A stretch of 43,185 nt of DNA from an uncultured OCS116 cluster bacterium (GTDB lineage: Bacteria; Pseudomonadota; Alphaproteobacteria; Rhizobiales; TMED25). Shown in pieces: positions 1 to 8,269 of the stretch. The translations under genes were made by a program, and so were the position numbers. Positions within the stretch are counted from its first letter, which is position 1. The number at the start of each line of letters is the position of its first letter. The notes beneath the pieces are model-generated. The model was not told where the DNA came from. It did no database searches and worked only from the letters and a program-made list of their open reading frames with translations. The stretch spans positions 1 through 43,185 of the forward strand of contig CACPAS010000009.1 in assembly GCA_902632055.1 (NCBI GenBank). Reading direction: 5' to 3'.

Positions 1-642
1 GATTATGTGGGAAAAGGCTTATCAGGTGGAAAACTGATTATTTATCCGAATCCAAAATCAAAAATTAATCCAAACAAAAGTATGATTGTTGGCAATACCG
101 TTCTCTATGGTGGTATCAGCGGTGAATGCTACTTTAGAGGGATAGCTGGGGAGCGTTTTGCCGTGAGGAATTCTGGCGCAATTGCAGTTGTTGAAGGAAC
201 AGGAGATCATGGCTGCGAATATATGACTGGCGGTTGTATAGTTATACTCGGTGAGACAGGAAGAAATTTCGCGGCTGGTATGTCAGGCGGTGTCGCCTAT
301 GTATTAGATGAATTTGATAGATTTACTGCTAGATGCAACCTATCAATGGTTGAACTTGAACCAATTATATCAGAAGATGATTTATTAGAGAGGCTTCAAC
401 ATCAGGGGGGCGACCTTGAAACAAAGGGAAAAGTTGATATATTAAAGTCGATGACGAAATTTGATGCTGAAAGGATATACAAACTAGTTCAAAATCATTA
501 TAGTTATACAGGTTCTGATAAAGCAAAACAGATATTAGACAACTGGGATGAATTCCTACCCAAGTTTGTTAAAGTGATGCCAGTTGATTATAGACGGGCT
601 TTGATTGAGATTGAAAAACAAAAACTTGAATTAGTGAAATAA
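1..642 (+). CDS. gltB: Glutamate synthase large subunit, C-terminal part (5' truncated by window edge)
   Basis: The reading frame is open from base 1 and encodes the last ~213 residues of the NADPH-dependent glutamate synthase alpha chain, which converts glutamine plus 2-oxoglutarate to two glutamates. What is visible is the C-terminal GXGXG right-handed beta-helix domain, seen as repeated glycine motifs ([59 protein letters not shown]). The amidotransferase and FMN/Fe-S synthase domains lie upstream of the window. The GTG at position 7 is an internal valine codon, not a start. gltD follows after 25 nt on the same strand, the usual gltBD arrangement, so the two subunits are probably co-transcribed. 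Identity is clear from the motifs and the neighbour. Confidence 0.95.
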   Translation, partial: DYVGKGLSGGKLIIYPNPKSKINPNKSMIVGNTVLYGGISGECYFRGIAGERFAVRNSGAIAVVEGTGDHGCEYMTGGCIVILGETGRNFAAGMSGGVAYVLDEFDRFTARCNLSMVELEPIISEDDLLERLQHQGGDLETKGKVDILKSMTKFDAERIYKLVQNHYSYTGSDKAKQILDNWDEFLPKFVKVMPVDYRRALIEIEKQKLELVK

Positions 643-667
643 GGCATTAGGCTCGAAAGGTTATTAT

Positions 668-2087
668 ATGGGAAAAGTTACCGGTTTTCTTGAAATTGAC
701 AGATATGACAGGAAATACAAGCCTGCTGCTGATAGAGTCAGGAATTTCAATGAGTTTGTAATTCCTCTCAGTGACTCCGAAACAAAAAAACAAGCTGCGA
801 GATGTATGGACTGTGGTATTCCATTCTGTCATAACGGTTGTCCAGTAAACAATCAAATACCCGACTGGAATGATTTAGTATATACTGGGAATTGGGAACA
901 GGCTGCGTCAAATCTTCATTCAACTAATAATTTTCCAGAATTTACTGGGAGAATTTGTCCTGCTCCGTGTGAGGCATCTTGTACGCTAAATATAACAGAC
1001 GAGCCGGTGACAATTAAGACCGTCGAATGTGCTATCGTAGATAAGGCATGGCAAAATGGCTGGATAAGGCCAGTTATTGCCTCTGTTAAAACAGGAAAAA
1101 GAATAGCAATAATCGGTTCAGGACCAGCTGGACTTGCTGCTGCGCAACAGTTAGCCAGACAAGGGCATTCGGTTAGTGTATATGAGAAGAATTCAAAGGC
1201 TGGAGGGTTGTTAAGATATGGTATACCAGACTTCAAAATGGAAAAACACCATATTGATAGAAGGGTTGAACAAATGGAAGCCGAAGGAGTAAACTTCCAT
1301 TTCGATAAAAATATTGGAGTAGATGTAAAATTTGCTGAAATTCAAGAAGATTATGATGCAATCATACTTACGGGTGGTTCAGAAAAACCTCGTGACTTAA
1401 CTATTGAAGGTAGAGATCTTGACGGTGTCCACTTCGCAATGGATTTCCTGCCTATGCAAAATAGGATAGTATCATATGAAATATCCGATAATGAACGTAC
1501 AATATCAGCAAATGGTAAGCATGTAGTTGTAATTGGGGGAGGTGATACGGGGTCTGATTGCATTGGAACCTCTTTCAGACAAGGCGCTCTATCTGTAACA
1601 CAATTAGAGATTATGCCAGAACCACCGGAAAAAGAAAATAAAGAACTGACTTGGCCATTTTGGCCGCTAAAGATGAGAACATCATCCAGTCAAGCTGAAG
1701 GTGCGGCTCGTGACTTTTCTGTATTAACCGAGAGTTTTAAGGGAATTGATGGGATGCTCACCGGCTTAAATTGTATAAAAGTAGATAATAATCTGAAAAA
1801 AAGTTGAAAATTCTGAATTTGAGATAAGGGCTGATTTAGTCCTTTTAGCTATGGGGTTTGTCCACCCAATTTACGAAGGGCTGCTCAAAGAAACCGGTGT
1901 TGATCTTAATGATAGGGGAAATGTTCACGCAAATGATATAGATTATAAGACAAATATCGATAATATATTTGTTGCCGGAGATATGAGACGTGGGCAGTCT
2001 CTAGTAGTATGGGCGATACGAGAAGGAAGACAAGTAGCACATTCTGTCGATAAATTCCTTATGGGGCAAACCAAACTGCCAAGGTAA
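668..2087 (+). CDS. gltD: Glutamate synthase small subunit, split by a one-base frameshift
   Basis: This is the beta subunit of glutamate synthase, which passes electrons from NADPH via FAD and 4Fe-4S clusters to GltB. The N-terminal cluster cysteines are C46, C49, C54 and C58 ([14 protein letters not shown]). The FAD Rossmann motif [14 protein letters not shown] follows near residue 145, and a second nucleotide motif [13 protein letters not shown] lies near residue 290. The first frame stops at 1805-1807. The rest of the protein continues in the +1 frame from about 1803 ([19 protein letters not shown] ... [10 protein letters not shown]) to the stop at 2085-2087. Removing one A from the seven-A run at 1796-1802 restores a continuous protein of about 472 residues, the normal GltD length. 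An AAAGG ribosome-binding site lies 7 nt before the ATG. The lesion may be a sequencing error, a real mutation, or a site rescued by polymerase slippage; the sequence alone does not decide. Confidence 0.9.
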
Positions 2088-2104
2088 TTCAATTAAACAT
2101 TTTC

Positions 2105-2133
2105 TTGACTTTATTTTAATTGGGAAATAATAG
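2105..2133 (+). promoter_or_regulatory. Candidate promoter for rpmJ
   Basis: TTGACT (2105-2110) and TAATAG (2128-2133) are separated by 17 nt and lie just upstream of rpmJ, in a 61-nt gap after gltD. The -35 hexamer is a 5/6 match to the sigma70 consensus; the -10 is weaker (AATAAT at 2126-2131 is an alternative at 15-nt spacing). The background is very AT-rich, so chance matches are common. Confidence 0.4.
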
Positions 2134-2148
2134 TAACTAGGGAAAAAA

Positions 2149-2274
2149 ATGAAAGTAAAGAACTCACTCAAATCACTAAAAAGTAGGCATCGTGCAAACA
2201 GAGTTGTGCGTCGCAAAGGTCGTCTTTATGTTATCAATAAAGTTAACAAGCGTTTCAAAGCAAGACAAGGTTAA
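2149..2274 (+). CDS. rpmJ: 50S ribosomal protein L36, cysteine-free type
   Basis: This is a 41-residue, highly basic protein beginning [15 protein letters not shown] and ending [10 protein letters not shown], which matches the C-minus form of L36 common in Alphaproteobacteria. L36 is a small protein of the large ribosomal subunit. The zinc-binding CxxC...CxxxxH residues of the other L36 type are absent. The ATG is preceded by an AGGG/GGAAAA purine stretch (2139-2146). The gene is shorter than common ORF-length cut-offs and is easily missed by automated callers. A candidate promoter lies just upstream, and an amidohydrolase gene starts 11 nt downstream. Confidence 0.93.
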   Translation: MKVKNSLKSLKSRHRANRVVRRKGRLYVINKVNKRFKARQG

Positions 2275-2285
2275 TTCTAAAACCA

Positions 2286-3083
2286 ATGGGAGATCAATAC
2301 CAAGATATTACCCAGCCCTACAATATAATTAAAAAGAAAAATACAAACACACTGCTTATTTGTGATCACGCATCTAACTTAATACCACCAAAATATGAAA
2401 ACTTAGGTCTATCTGAGAAATTATTATCTGAGCATATTTCATATGATATTGGGGCCGCAGGGCTTACACGAAAAATGTGTAATTTAATGAATTCACAAGC
2501 TATACTATCAAATTTTTCACGCCTGCTAATTGATCCAAATAGATCAGTTGACGATCCCACATTGATAATGCGTTTTGCGGATAAATTCATAATACCCGGT
2601 AATAGGTATATTACTAATAATGACACAAGAATGAGAGTGAAAGAGTATTACAATCAATATCATAAAAAGATTGAGGACGTCATAACATCTTCATTGAATG
2701 ACAACACTGTGCCGATATTGATTTCTATTCACTCGTTTACTCGTAAATTCAGGGATAAGATTAGACCATGGGAAATATCAATACTTTGGGACTCTGATGA
2801 CAGAATATCAGCCCCACTTATCAATTACCTGGAATGTGATAATAAGTATGTTATCGGTAATAACCAGCCATATAAGGGTTATTTAAGAGGGGATACATTA
2901 TATACACATGCGACATCCCGGGGATTACCACATGTCTTAATAGAAGTTAGGAATGACTTGATTGCAAATAATGACGGCCAAGAAACGATTGCAAATTACC
3001 TCTCAAAAAAATTAATGCAAGTAATTAATGCAAATAAAAGAAATCTTAGTAAAATAAAGCAATTTGGCACTAGATCTCATTAA
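2286..3083 (+). CDS. N-formylglutamate amidohydrolase family protein
   Basis: This 265-residue protein belongs to the N-formylglutamate deformylase/FGase family (PF05013). Family members hydrolyse N-formylglutamate to formate and glutamate; substrates of the stand-alone copies are less certain. Visible family blocks in order are ICDHASNLIPP (near residue 25), SYDIGAAG, SRLLIDPNRSVDDPTL (near 80), SIHSFTRKFRDKIRPWEIS (near 155), GNNQPYKGY, and RGLPHVLIEVRNDLI near the C-terminus. No histidine-utilisation genes are nearby, so a role in histidine breakdown is not supported here. The stop codon is followed directly by the DUF1244 gene, the pairing seen in other alphaproteobacteria. The ATG used lacks an obvious Shine-Dalgarno and sits 11 nt after rpmJ, so read-through transcription is likely. 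Confidence 0.85.
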   Translation: MGDQYQDITQPYNIIKKKNTNTLLICDHASNLIPPKYENLGLSEKLLSEHISYDIGAAGLTRKMCNLMNSQAILSNFSRLLIDPNRSVDDPTLIMRFADKFIIPGNRYITNNDTRMRVKEYYNQYHKKIEDVITSSLNDNTVPILISIHSFTRKFRDKIRPWEISILWDSDDRISAPLINYLECDNKYVIGNNQPYKGYLRGDTLYTHATSRGLPHVLIEVRNDLIANNDGQETIANYLSKKLMQVINANKRNLSKIKQFGTRSH

Positions 3084-3094
3084 TGGAGGTAGTT

Positions 3095-3334
3095 ATGACT
3101 AATGAGGAAAAGATTAAAGCCGAGGTTTTTGATAGGCTTGTCCTACATTTACAAGGTGATACAGAATTACAAAATATAGACTTGATGAAACTTGCAGGAT
3201 TTTGCAGGAATTGTCTCGCAAAATGGTATATGGAAGCTTCAGCCAGTAAGGCATCTCCAATTGAATATGAGGATGCAAGGAAGGTCATTTATGGTATGCC
3301 ATATGATGATTGGAAAAAAAAATATCAAAAGTGA
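3095..3334 (+). CDS. DUF1244 family protein
   Basis: This 79-residue protein contains the conserved block IDLMKLAGFCRNCLAKWYMEAS (around residues 26-47), the signature of the DUF1244 family (PF06844), common in proteobacteria and of unknown function. The paired cysteines in GFCRNC could bind metal or act in redox chemistry, but that is inference. I chose the ATG at 3095 because a strong GGAGGT lies at 3085-3090. An earlier in-frame ATG at 3083 overlaps the upstream stop codon and would place that Shine-Dalgarno inside the gene. Adjacency to the FGase gene suggests co-expression. Confidence 0.85.
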   Translation: MTNEEKIKAEVFDRLVLHLQGDTELQNIDLMKLAGFCRNCLAKWYMEASASKASPIEYEDARKVIYGMPYDDWKKKYQK

Positions 3335-3389
3335 GTGACTAAAAACTAATCAGAAGATTGCTTCGATACGTATATCTAAAGAGGTTATA

Positions 3390-5183
3390 ATGCTACAGAA
3401 AAAAGTCGATAAATTACCAGAATGGGATCTTACAGATCTCTATGATGCACCAGAAAGTGCCAAATTCATATCGGATATGGAGCAATTGAAAAAAAGTGTT
3501 CAGAATTTTGAAGCAGAGTACAAAAAAAATATTCTTATCAAAAATTCATCAGACAGTGAGAATGTAAAAAGATTAAAAAAATCAATTGTTTTATATGAGG
3601 GTATTTTAAATGCAATGGGTAAATTATCTGGTTTTGCTACATTGCATCACGTGACAGCTACAAGTGACCCGAGTAGAACTAAGTTTTATGGTGATACACA
3701 AGTTAAAATTACCGAAATTTCTAATAAAATAATATTTTATGAGCTTGAGCTTAACAGCCTTCCAGAGGATATGATCGAAGTGTTATTGAATGACAAAGAA
3801 TTGTCGCCTTATAGGTCTTGGTTCGAAAATATAAGAAAATATAAGCCCCATCAGCTGTCTGATGAAGTTGAACAAATATTTCACGACAAAAGCATGACCT
3901 CATTCTCAGCTTGGAACAGGTTATTTGACCAAACAATATCAAACATGAAGGTTGTTATTGATGGTGAGTCAAAGAGCTTAGAAGAAGCATTAAATTACCT
4001 TCTGTCGCCTCTAGAGAAAGACCGAAAAAATGCATTCTTAAGCGTAACAACAAAGCTAAAGGAAAATATTACACTATTTACACACATCATGAATACAATA
4101 TGCCAAGATAAGTCAATATCAGATAAGTGGAGAAAATATAAATACCCACAGCAATCCCGACACCTTGCAAATAATATCGAACCAGAAGTTGTGGATGCAT
4201 TGGTTAGTGCAGTAGAGCTTAACTATACAAATACGAGTCATAGGTATTACAAACTAAAGTCAGAAATCTTAGGTAAGAAGCATCTGGAGAGTTGGGACAG
4301 GAATGCCCCTTTACCAGACACGAAAACAAAAGAAATAAAATGGAGTGATGCAAAAGATATTGTAATTGAGGCTTATGATGAGTTTTCTCCTGATCTTGCA
4401 AAAATTGTTAAGAGATTCTTTGATGATAAATGGATTGACGCGAAAATAAGAGATGGAAAAGTTACTGGCGCGTTTGCTCATCCAGTGACAACTGATACTC
4501 ATCCATACATACTCATGAATTATCAAGGAAAGCCGCGAGATGTAATGACCCTTGCTCACGAATTGGGTCATGGGATACATCAGGTATTGGCGTCAGACTT
4601 AGGACCACTTCTTTCTGACACACCACTGACTCTTGCTGAGACCGCAAGTGTCTTTGGCGAAATGCTAACATACAGAAAGCTCATAAAAAAAACTAAAAAT
4701 GAATTTGAGCGAAAAGTTCTTTTAGCCTCTAAGATTGAAGACATGATTAATACTGTCATCAGGCAAATATCTTTCTATAAATTTGAGCAATTAGTTCATC
4801 AATCCAGAAAAGATGGGGAGCTCACTTCAGAAGATATAAATAATATTTGGTTGGAAACGCAAAAAAATAGTCTTGGTCCTTCAATTAAATTGGATAAACA
4901 GCATAAGTATCTATGGTCATATATACCTCATTTTATTCACAGCCCATTTTATGTCTATGCATACGCATTTGGCGATTGTTTGGTTAATTCTCTCTATTCA
5001 GTTTATGAGAGAGATCGACGCGGATTTGTTACAAAATATACGGACCTATTAGCTTCAGGTGGATCAAAGCATCACAAGGAATTGCTTCAACCATTTAACC
5101 TTGATGCCACTGATCCAAGCTTCTGGAATAATGGGATCTCTCTAATATCAGGAATGATAGATGATCTTGAGAAAATCTGCTAA
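3390..5183 (+). CDS. M3 family oligoendopeptidase F-like zinc peptidase
   Basis: This 597-residue cytoplasmic metallopeptidase belongs to the M3B (PepF/oligoendopeptidase F) clade, which degrades short peptides. The HExxH zinc site is LAHELGHGIHQ with ligands H390 and H394 and catalytic E391. The third ligand is E417 in LAETASVFGEML, at the expected distance. The N-terminal PepF domain is mostly helical, and the C-terminal region carries the family-typical YAYAFGDCL block. No signal peptide is visible. The start ATG follows an AGAGG ribosome-binding site (3379-3383). The stop codon overlaps by one base the ATG of the ABC1 kinase gene, implying translational coupling. Length is normal for the family. 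Confidence 0.92.
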   Translation: MLQKKVDKLPEWDLTDLYDAPESAKFISDMEQLKKSVQNFEAEYKKNILIKNSSDSENVKRLKKSIVLYEGILNAMGKLSGFATLHHVTATSDPSRTKFYGDTQVKITEISNKIIFYELELNSLPEDMIEVLLNDKELSPYRSWFENIRKYKPHQLSDEVEQIFHDKSMTSFSAWNRLFDQTISNMKVVIDGESKSLEEALNYLLSPLEKDRKNAFLSVTTKLKENITLFTHIMNTICQDKSISDKWRKYKYPQQSRHLANNIEPEVVDALVSAVELNYTNTSHRYYKLKSEILGKKHLESWDRNAPLPDTKTKEIKWSDAKDIVIEAYDEFSPDLAKIVKRFFDDKWIDAKIRDGKVTGAFAHPVTTDTHPYILMNYQGKPRDVMTLAHELGHGIHQVLASDLGPLLSDTPLTLAETASVFGEMLTYRKLIKKTKNEFERKVLLASKIEDMINTVIRQISFYKFEQLVHQSRKDGELTSEDINNIWLETQKNSLGPSIKLDKQHKYLWSYIPHFIHSPFYVYAYAFGDCLVNSLYSVYERDRRGFVTKYTDLLASGGSKHHKELLQPFNLDATDPSFWNNGISLISGMIDDLEKIC

Positions 5184-6547
5184 TGAACAACAAATTTACT
5201 GAAGAAAATAATTATACCAAAAGATTATCAAGGTATACGAGTGTTGGAAAAGAGTTTGGTAAATTTACTACAAAATTTCTCTTTAATACTATTATTTCCG
5301 AAAATAAATCTGAAAGAAATGCCTTGGCACTAAAAAATGCGCTTGGTACCCTCAAGGGTCCGCTTATGAAGATTGCGCAATTACTGTCTACCATTCCTGG
5401 TGCATTACCAGCAGAGTATTCAAATGAATTATCTCAGCTGCAAAGTATGGCCCCACCAATGGGTAAGGGGTTTGTGAGAAGGAGAATGATGAGTGAGCTT
5501 GGGACAAATTGGACTGATTCCTTCAGAAATTTTGATTATAGTCCTTTTGCCGCAGCTTCACTAGGTCAAGTTCATAAGGCTGTCACAAAAGAGGGTCGTG
5601 AGGTTGTTTGTAAGCTACAATATCCGGACATGAATTCAGCAGTAGAAGCGGACCTGAAGCAACTAGATGTGATATTTAAGATCAACAAAAATTTAGATCC
5701 AGCTATTGGTACTGATCAAATACGAAAAGAAATTGCTGAAAGGTTACGTGAAGAGCTCGATTATAAGCGTGAAGGAACTCATATGAAGCTATTCGGTGAG
5801 ATACTTAAAGACTATGAAGACATTAGCATACCAAAATTGGTTGATGATCTTTGTACAGAAAAACTGCTTGTTATGACATATTTACACGGTGAACCCTTGA
5901 TGGATTTTAAGAGCTCTACACAATCTGTGAGAAATAAGATTGCTGAGTGTCTATTTAGGGCATGGTGGATACCATTTGGACAGTATGGTGTAATTCATGG
6001 CGACCCACATCTTGGTAATTATTCAATAATTAAGAGAAAAAATGATGTATTGGGCATTAACCTGCTTGATTTTGGTTGCGTAAGGAGGTTTCACCCAGAT
6101 TTTGTAGAAGGGGTAATTAATTTATATGATGGATTGAAATACAATAATCAGCAACTAGTGATTAGCTCTTATGAAAAGTGGGGATTTAAGAACTTAAATA
6201 GAGAATTGATCGATATCTTAAATATTTGGGCTAATTTTATTTACGGTCCACTGCTTGATAACAGAAAGAGAACAGTTGCAGACGGTACAGAACCCGAGCT
6301 TTATGGACGAAAAGAGGCTTTCAATGTTTACCAAGCCCTAAAAGACATAGGTCCCGTTGAAATACCAAGGGAGTTCGTTTTTATGGATAGAGCCGCGATT
6401 GGTCTTGGATCTGTTTTTCTTCATCTAAACGCGAATTTAAATTTGCATGACTTATTTGAAGAAGCGATCGACAACTTTAGTTCGGAAAAGTTATCAAAGA
6501 GACAAGCAAAAATTTTTAAGAAAACAGGTGTTGATTATGGTAGTTGA
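5183..6547 (+). CDS. ABC1/UbiB-like (AarF/ADCK) family atypical kinase
   Basis: This 454-residue protein is an ABC1-family atypical kinase. Relatives (UbiB, COQ8) support ubiquinone biosynthesis and bind or hydrolyse ATP rather than acting as ordinary protein kinases. Visible motifs are the family K-x-x-Q segment (GPLMKIAQLLSTIPG, near residue 60), SPFAAASLGQVHKA (modified Ala-rich nucleotide loop, near 120), GDPHLGNYS (catalytic-loop equivalent, near 275) and LLDFGCVRRF (DFG-like metal site, near 290). The KxGQ glycine appears as alanine. There is no strong C-terminal membrane anchor, unlike E. coli UbiB. The start overlaps the stop of the peptidase gene (TAATG). The substrate cannot be told from sequence. 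Confidence 0.88.
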   Translation: MNNKFTEENNYTKRLSRYTSVGKEFGKFTTKFLFNTIISENKSERNALALKNALGTLKGPLMKIAQLLSTIPGALPAEYSNELSQLQSMAPPMGKGFVRRRMMSELGTNWTDSFRNFDYSPFAAASLGQVHKAVTKEGREVVCKLQYPDMNSAVEADLKQLDVIFKINKNLDPAIGTDQIRKEIAERLREELDYKREGTHMKLFGEILKDYEDISIPKLVDDLCTEKLLVMTYLHGEPLMDFKSSTQSVRNKIAECLFRAWWIPFGQYGVIHGDPHLGNYSIIKRKNDVLGINLLDFGCVRRFHPDFVEGVINLYDGLKYNNQQLVISSYEKWGFKNLNRELIDILNIWANFIYGPLLDNRKRTVADGTEPELYGRKEAFNVYQALKDIGPVEIPREFVFMDRAAIGLGSVFLHLNANLNLHDLFEEAIDNFSSEKLSKRQAKIFKKTGVDYGS

Positions 6548-6627
6548 TCATCATTTTACCCTTGAAAATCGGGCATATTTTGTTTAAATATAAAACATAA
6601 AAATTTAACTTTAGTTGGAAAACATAA

Positions 6628-6738
6628 ATGGATTATGAAGAACACAATAAAACTTATAATGGTTTTATAAAGTTCACAAAATACACAACAATTCTCGTTA
6701 TCCTAATCTTAGTTTTTCTTTTAGTCTTCGTATATTAA
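6628..6738 (+). CDS. aa3-type cytochrome c oxidase subunit IV-like small membrane peptide
   Basis: This 36-residue peptide begins MDYEEHNKTYNGFIKFTKYT and ends in one hydrophobic helix of about 16 residues (TILVILILVFLLVFVY). The pattern of acidic/histidine N-terminus, 'TYxGFIKFxKY' and a single transmembrane helix resembles the bacterial aa3 oxidase subunit IV family (PF07835). In other alphaproteobacteria this family is often encoded directly upstream of the transhydrogenase alpha gene, as here (13 nt before pntAA). It is expected in the inner membrane, associated with cytochrome oxidase. It is about 10 residues shorter than many homologues and was found by reading the gap. No strong Shine-Dalgarno is visible (TTGGAA about 10 nt upstream). 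Confidence 0.72.
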   Translation: MDYEEHNKTYNGFIKFTKYTTILVILILVFLLVFVY

Positions 6739-6751
6739 TTCGTTAAATATA

Positions 6752-7888
6752 ATGCAAATTTCCGTATTAACCGAGTATGATCAATTAGAAACAAGAGTGG
6801 CTTTGTCGCCAGATACGGTAAAAAAACTTGTTTCAAAGGGACTAAACGTCATAATACAATCTGGCTGTGGACAGCAATCAAATTATTCGGACCAGCAGTA
6901 TGAAAATGCCGGCGCAACAGTAACAAGAACAATAAGCGATAAAGTACTTAGCTCTGATATTTTAGTTACAGTAAAAAGACCAGATAGTAAAATTCTCGCA
7001 AAATTAAATAAAAGTGCGATTGTAATTGGTCAAATGGACCCCTACGTAAGCCCAGCCGAGATGGATGAGTTTGCGAAGCATGGACATCAGCTTTTTTCCA
7101 TGGAACTAATGCCCCGTATCACAAGGGCTCAGTCTATGGACGTACTGTCATCTCAATCGAATTTAGCTGGATACAAAGCAGTTATTGATAGTACAGCAGA
7201 ATATAAAAAAGCAATTCCAATGATGATGACGGCAGCTGGGACTATTGCACCAGCAAAAATTTTTATAATGGGTGTGGGGGTAGCTGGGCTCCAAGCGATT
7301 GCGACTGCGAGGCGGTTGGGTGGTATTGTTACCGCTACGGATGTTAGGCCAGCTACAAAAGAGCAGGTAGAGTCACTCGGAGCCAAATTTATTGCTGTTG
7401 AAGATGAAGAGTTTAAGGCTGCTGAAACTGCTGCAGGTTATGCGAAAGAGATGTCAAAAGAGTATCAGGAAAAGCAAAGCCAGCTTGTTTCAGAACATAT
7501 TAAGAACCAAGATATTGTTATCACCACCGCATTAATACCGGGAAGAAAAGCTCCAATACTCATCACCAAAAAAATGGTTGAAACAATGAAAGAGGGTTCT
7601 GTTATAGCTGATCTTGCGACAGAGAGAGGAGGTAATGTAGAAATTGCTCAGCCTGGAAAAAATACCATACATAACGGAGTTACGATATTGGGAACTGAGA
7701 ATTTCGCGAGGCTACTACCAACGGATGCATCAAATTTATATGCGCAGAACGTATTGAAGTTTTTAGATGAAATAATTGATTATGAAAATCGGCAATTATC
7801 AATAAATTATGATGACGAAATAATAAATGGTATTCTAATATCAAGGGGTGGTAAGTTAATGCATTCAATGTATCAGAAGGGAGAATAA
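6752..7888 (+). CDS. pntAA: NAD(P) transhydrogenase subunit alpha part 1
   Basis: This is the soluble NAD(H)-binding domain I of proton-translocating transhydrogenase (378 residues), which transfers hydride from NADH to NADP+ at the cost of inward proton flow. The N-terminus has the alanine dehydrogenase/PNT fold (LTEYDQLETRVALSPDTVKKL). The NAD-binding Rossmann motif is IFIMGVGVAGLQAIATARRLGGIVTATDVR near residue 170. A conserved RxxQxMDVLSSQSNLAGYKAV block is near 125. The gene ends with KLMHSMYQKGE, just before pntAB (2-nt gap). The split alpha subunit follows the Rhodospirillum-type three-gene layout rather than the fused E. coli PntA. Confidence 0.95.
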   Translation: MQISVLTEYDQLETRVALSPDTVKKLVSKGLNVIIQSGCGQQSNYSDQQYENAGATVTRTISDKVLSSDILVTVKRPDSKILAKLNKSAIVIGQMDPYVSPAEMDEFAKHGHQLFSMELMPRITRAQSMDVLSSQSNLAGYKAVIDSTAEYKKAIPMMMTAAGTIAPAKIFIMGVGVAGLQAIATARRLGGIVTATDVRPATKEQVESLGAKFIAVEDEEFKAAETAAGYAKEMSKEYQEKQSQLVSEHIKNQDIVITTALIPGRKAPILITKKMVETMKEGSVIADLATERGGNVEIAQPGKNTIHNGVTILGTENFARLLPTDASNLYAQNVLKFLDEIIDYENRQLSINYDDEIINGILISRGGKLMHSMYQKGE

Positions 7889-7890
7889 TT

Positions 7891-8268
7891 ATGGCTGTCG
7901 AAAAGACAATGACGGATATCGTAGATATGGCACATAATGTTGGATTAATGGGAACAGTTGATCCACTAATGTATAAATTTGCAATATTTATTCTTGCTAT
8001 TTTTATTGGCTATTATGTGATTTGGAGTGTAACACCTGCCTTACACACACCACTCATGTCGGTAACAAATGCCATCTCGTCTGTTATAATTGTCGGCGCA
8101 CTTTTGTCGCTTGGCGCAGAATTTATTGAGGGTCAGACAAGCCTTACAAATTTCTATATTGCAAAGGGCTTTGGTTTCGTCGCGCTAATACTTGCATCTA
8201 TCAATATTTTTGGTGGCTTCTTTGTTACATATCGGATGCTATCAATGTATAAAAAGAAGGTAAAATAA
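7891..8268 (+). CDS. pntAB: NAD(P) transhydrogenase subunit alpha part 2
   Basis: This 125-residue membrane protein is the alpha-chain part of domain II, the proton channel of transhydrogenase. Three hydrophobic helices are visible: FAIFILAIFIGYYVIWSV, MSVTNAISSVIIVGALLSLGA, and FVALILASINIFGGFFVTYRML. The block TPALHTPLMSVTNAISS between the first two is family-typical. It is predicted to sit in the inner membrane with PntB. It starts 2 nt after pntAA with a GGGAG Shine-Dalgarno (7880-7884) inside the end of that gene, and pntB starts 1 nt after its stop, so the three subunits are made from one message. Confidence 0.94.
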   Translation: MAVEKTMTDIVDMAHNVGLMGTVDPLMYKFAIFILAIFIGYYVIWSVTPALHTPLMSVTNAISSVIIVGALLSLGAEFIEGQTSLTNFYIAKGFGFVALILASINIFGGFFVTYRMLSMYKKKVK

Positions 8269-8269
8269 C

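Noticed and set aside
2090-2122. Perfect 8-bp inverted repeat CAATTAAA/TTTAATTG with a 17-nt loop after gltD, as terminator or operator.
   Set aside because: It is almost pure A/T, has no following T-run, and overlaps the candidate -35 of rpmJ; such repeats are expected by chance at this base composition.
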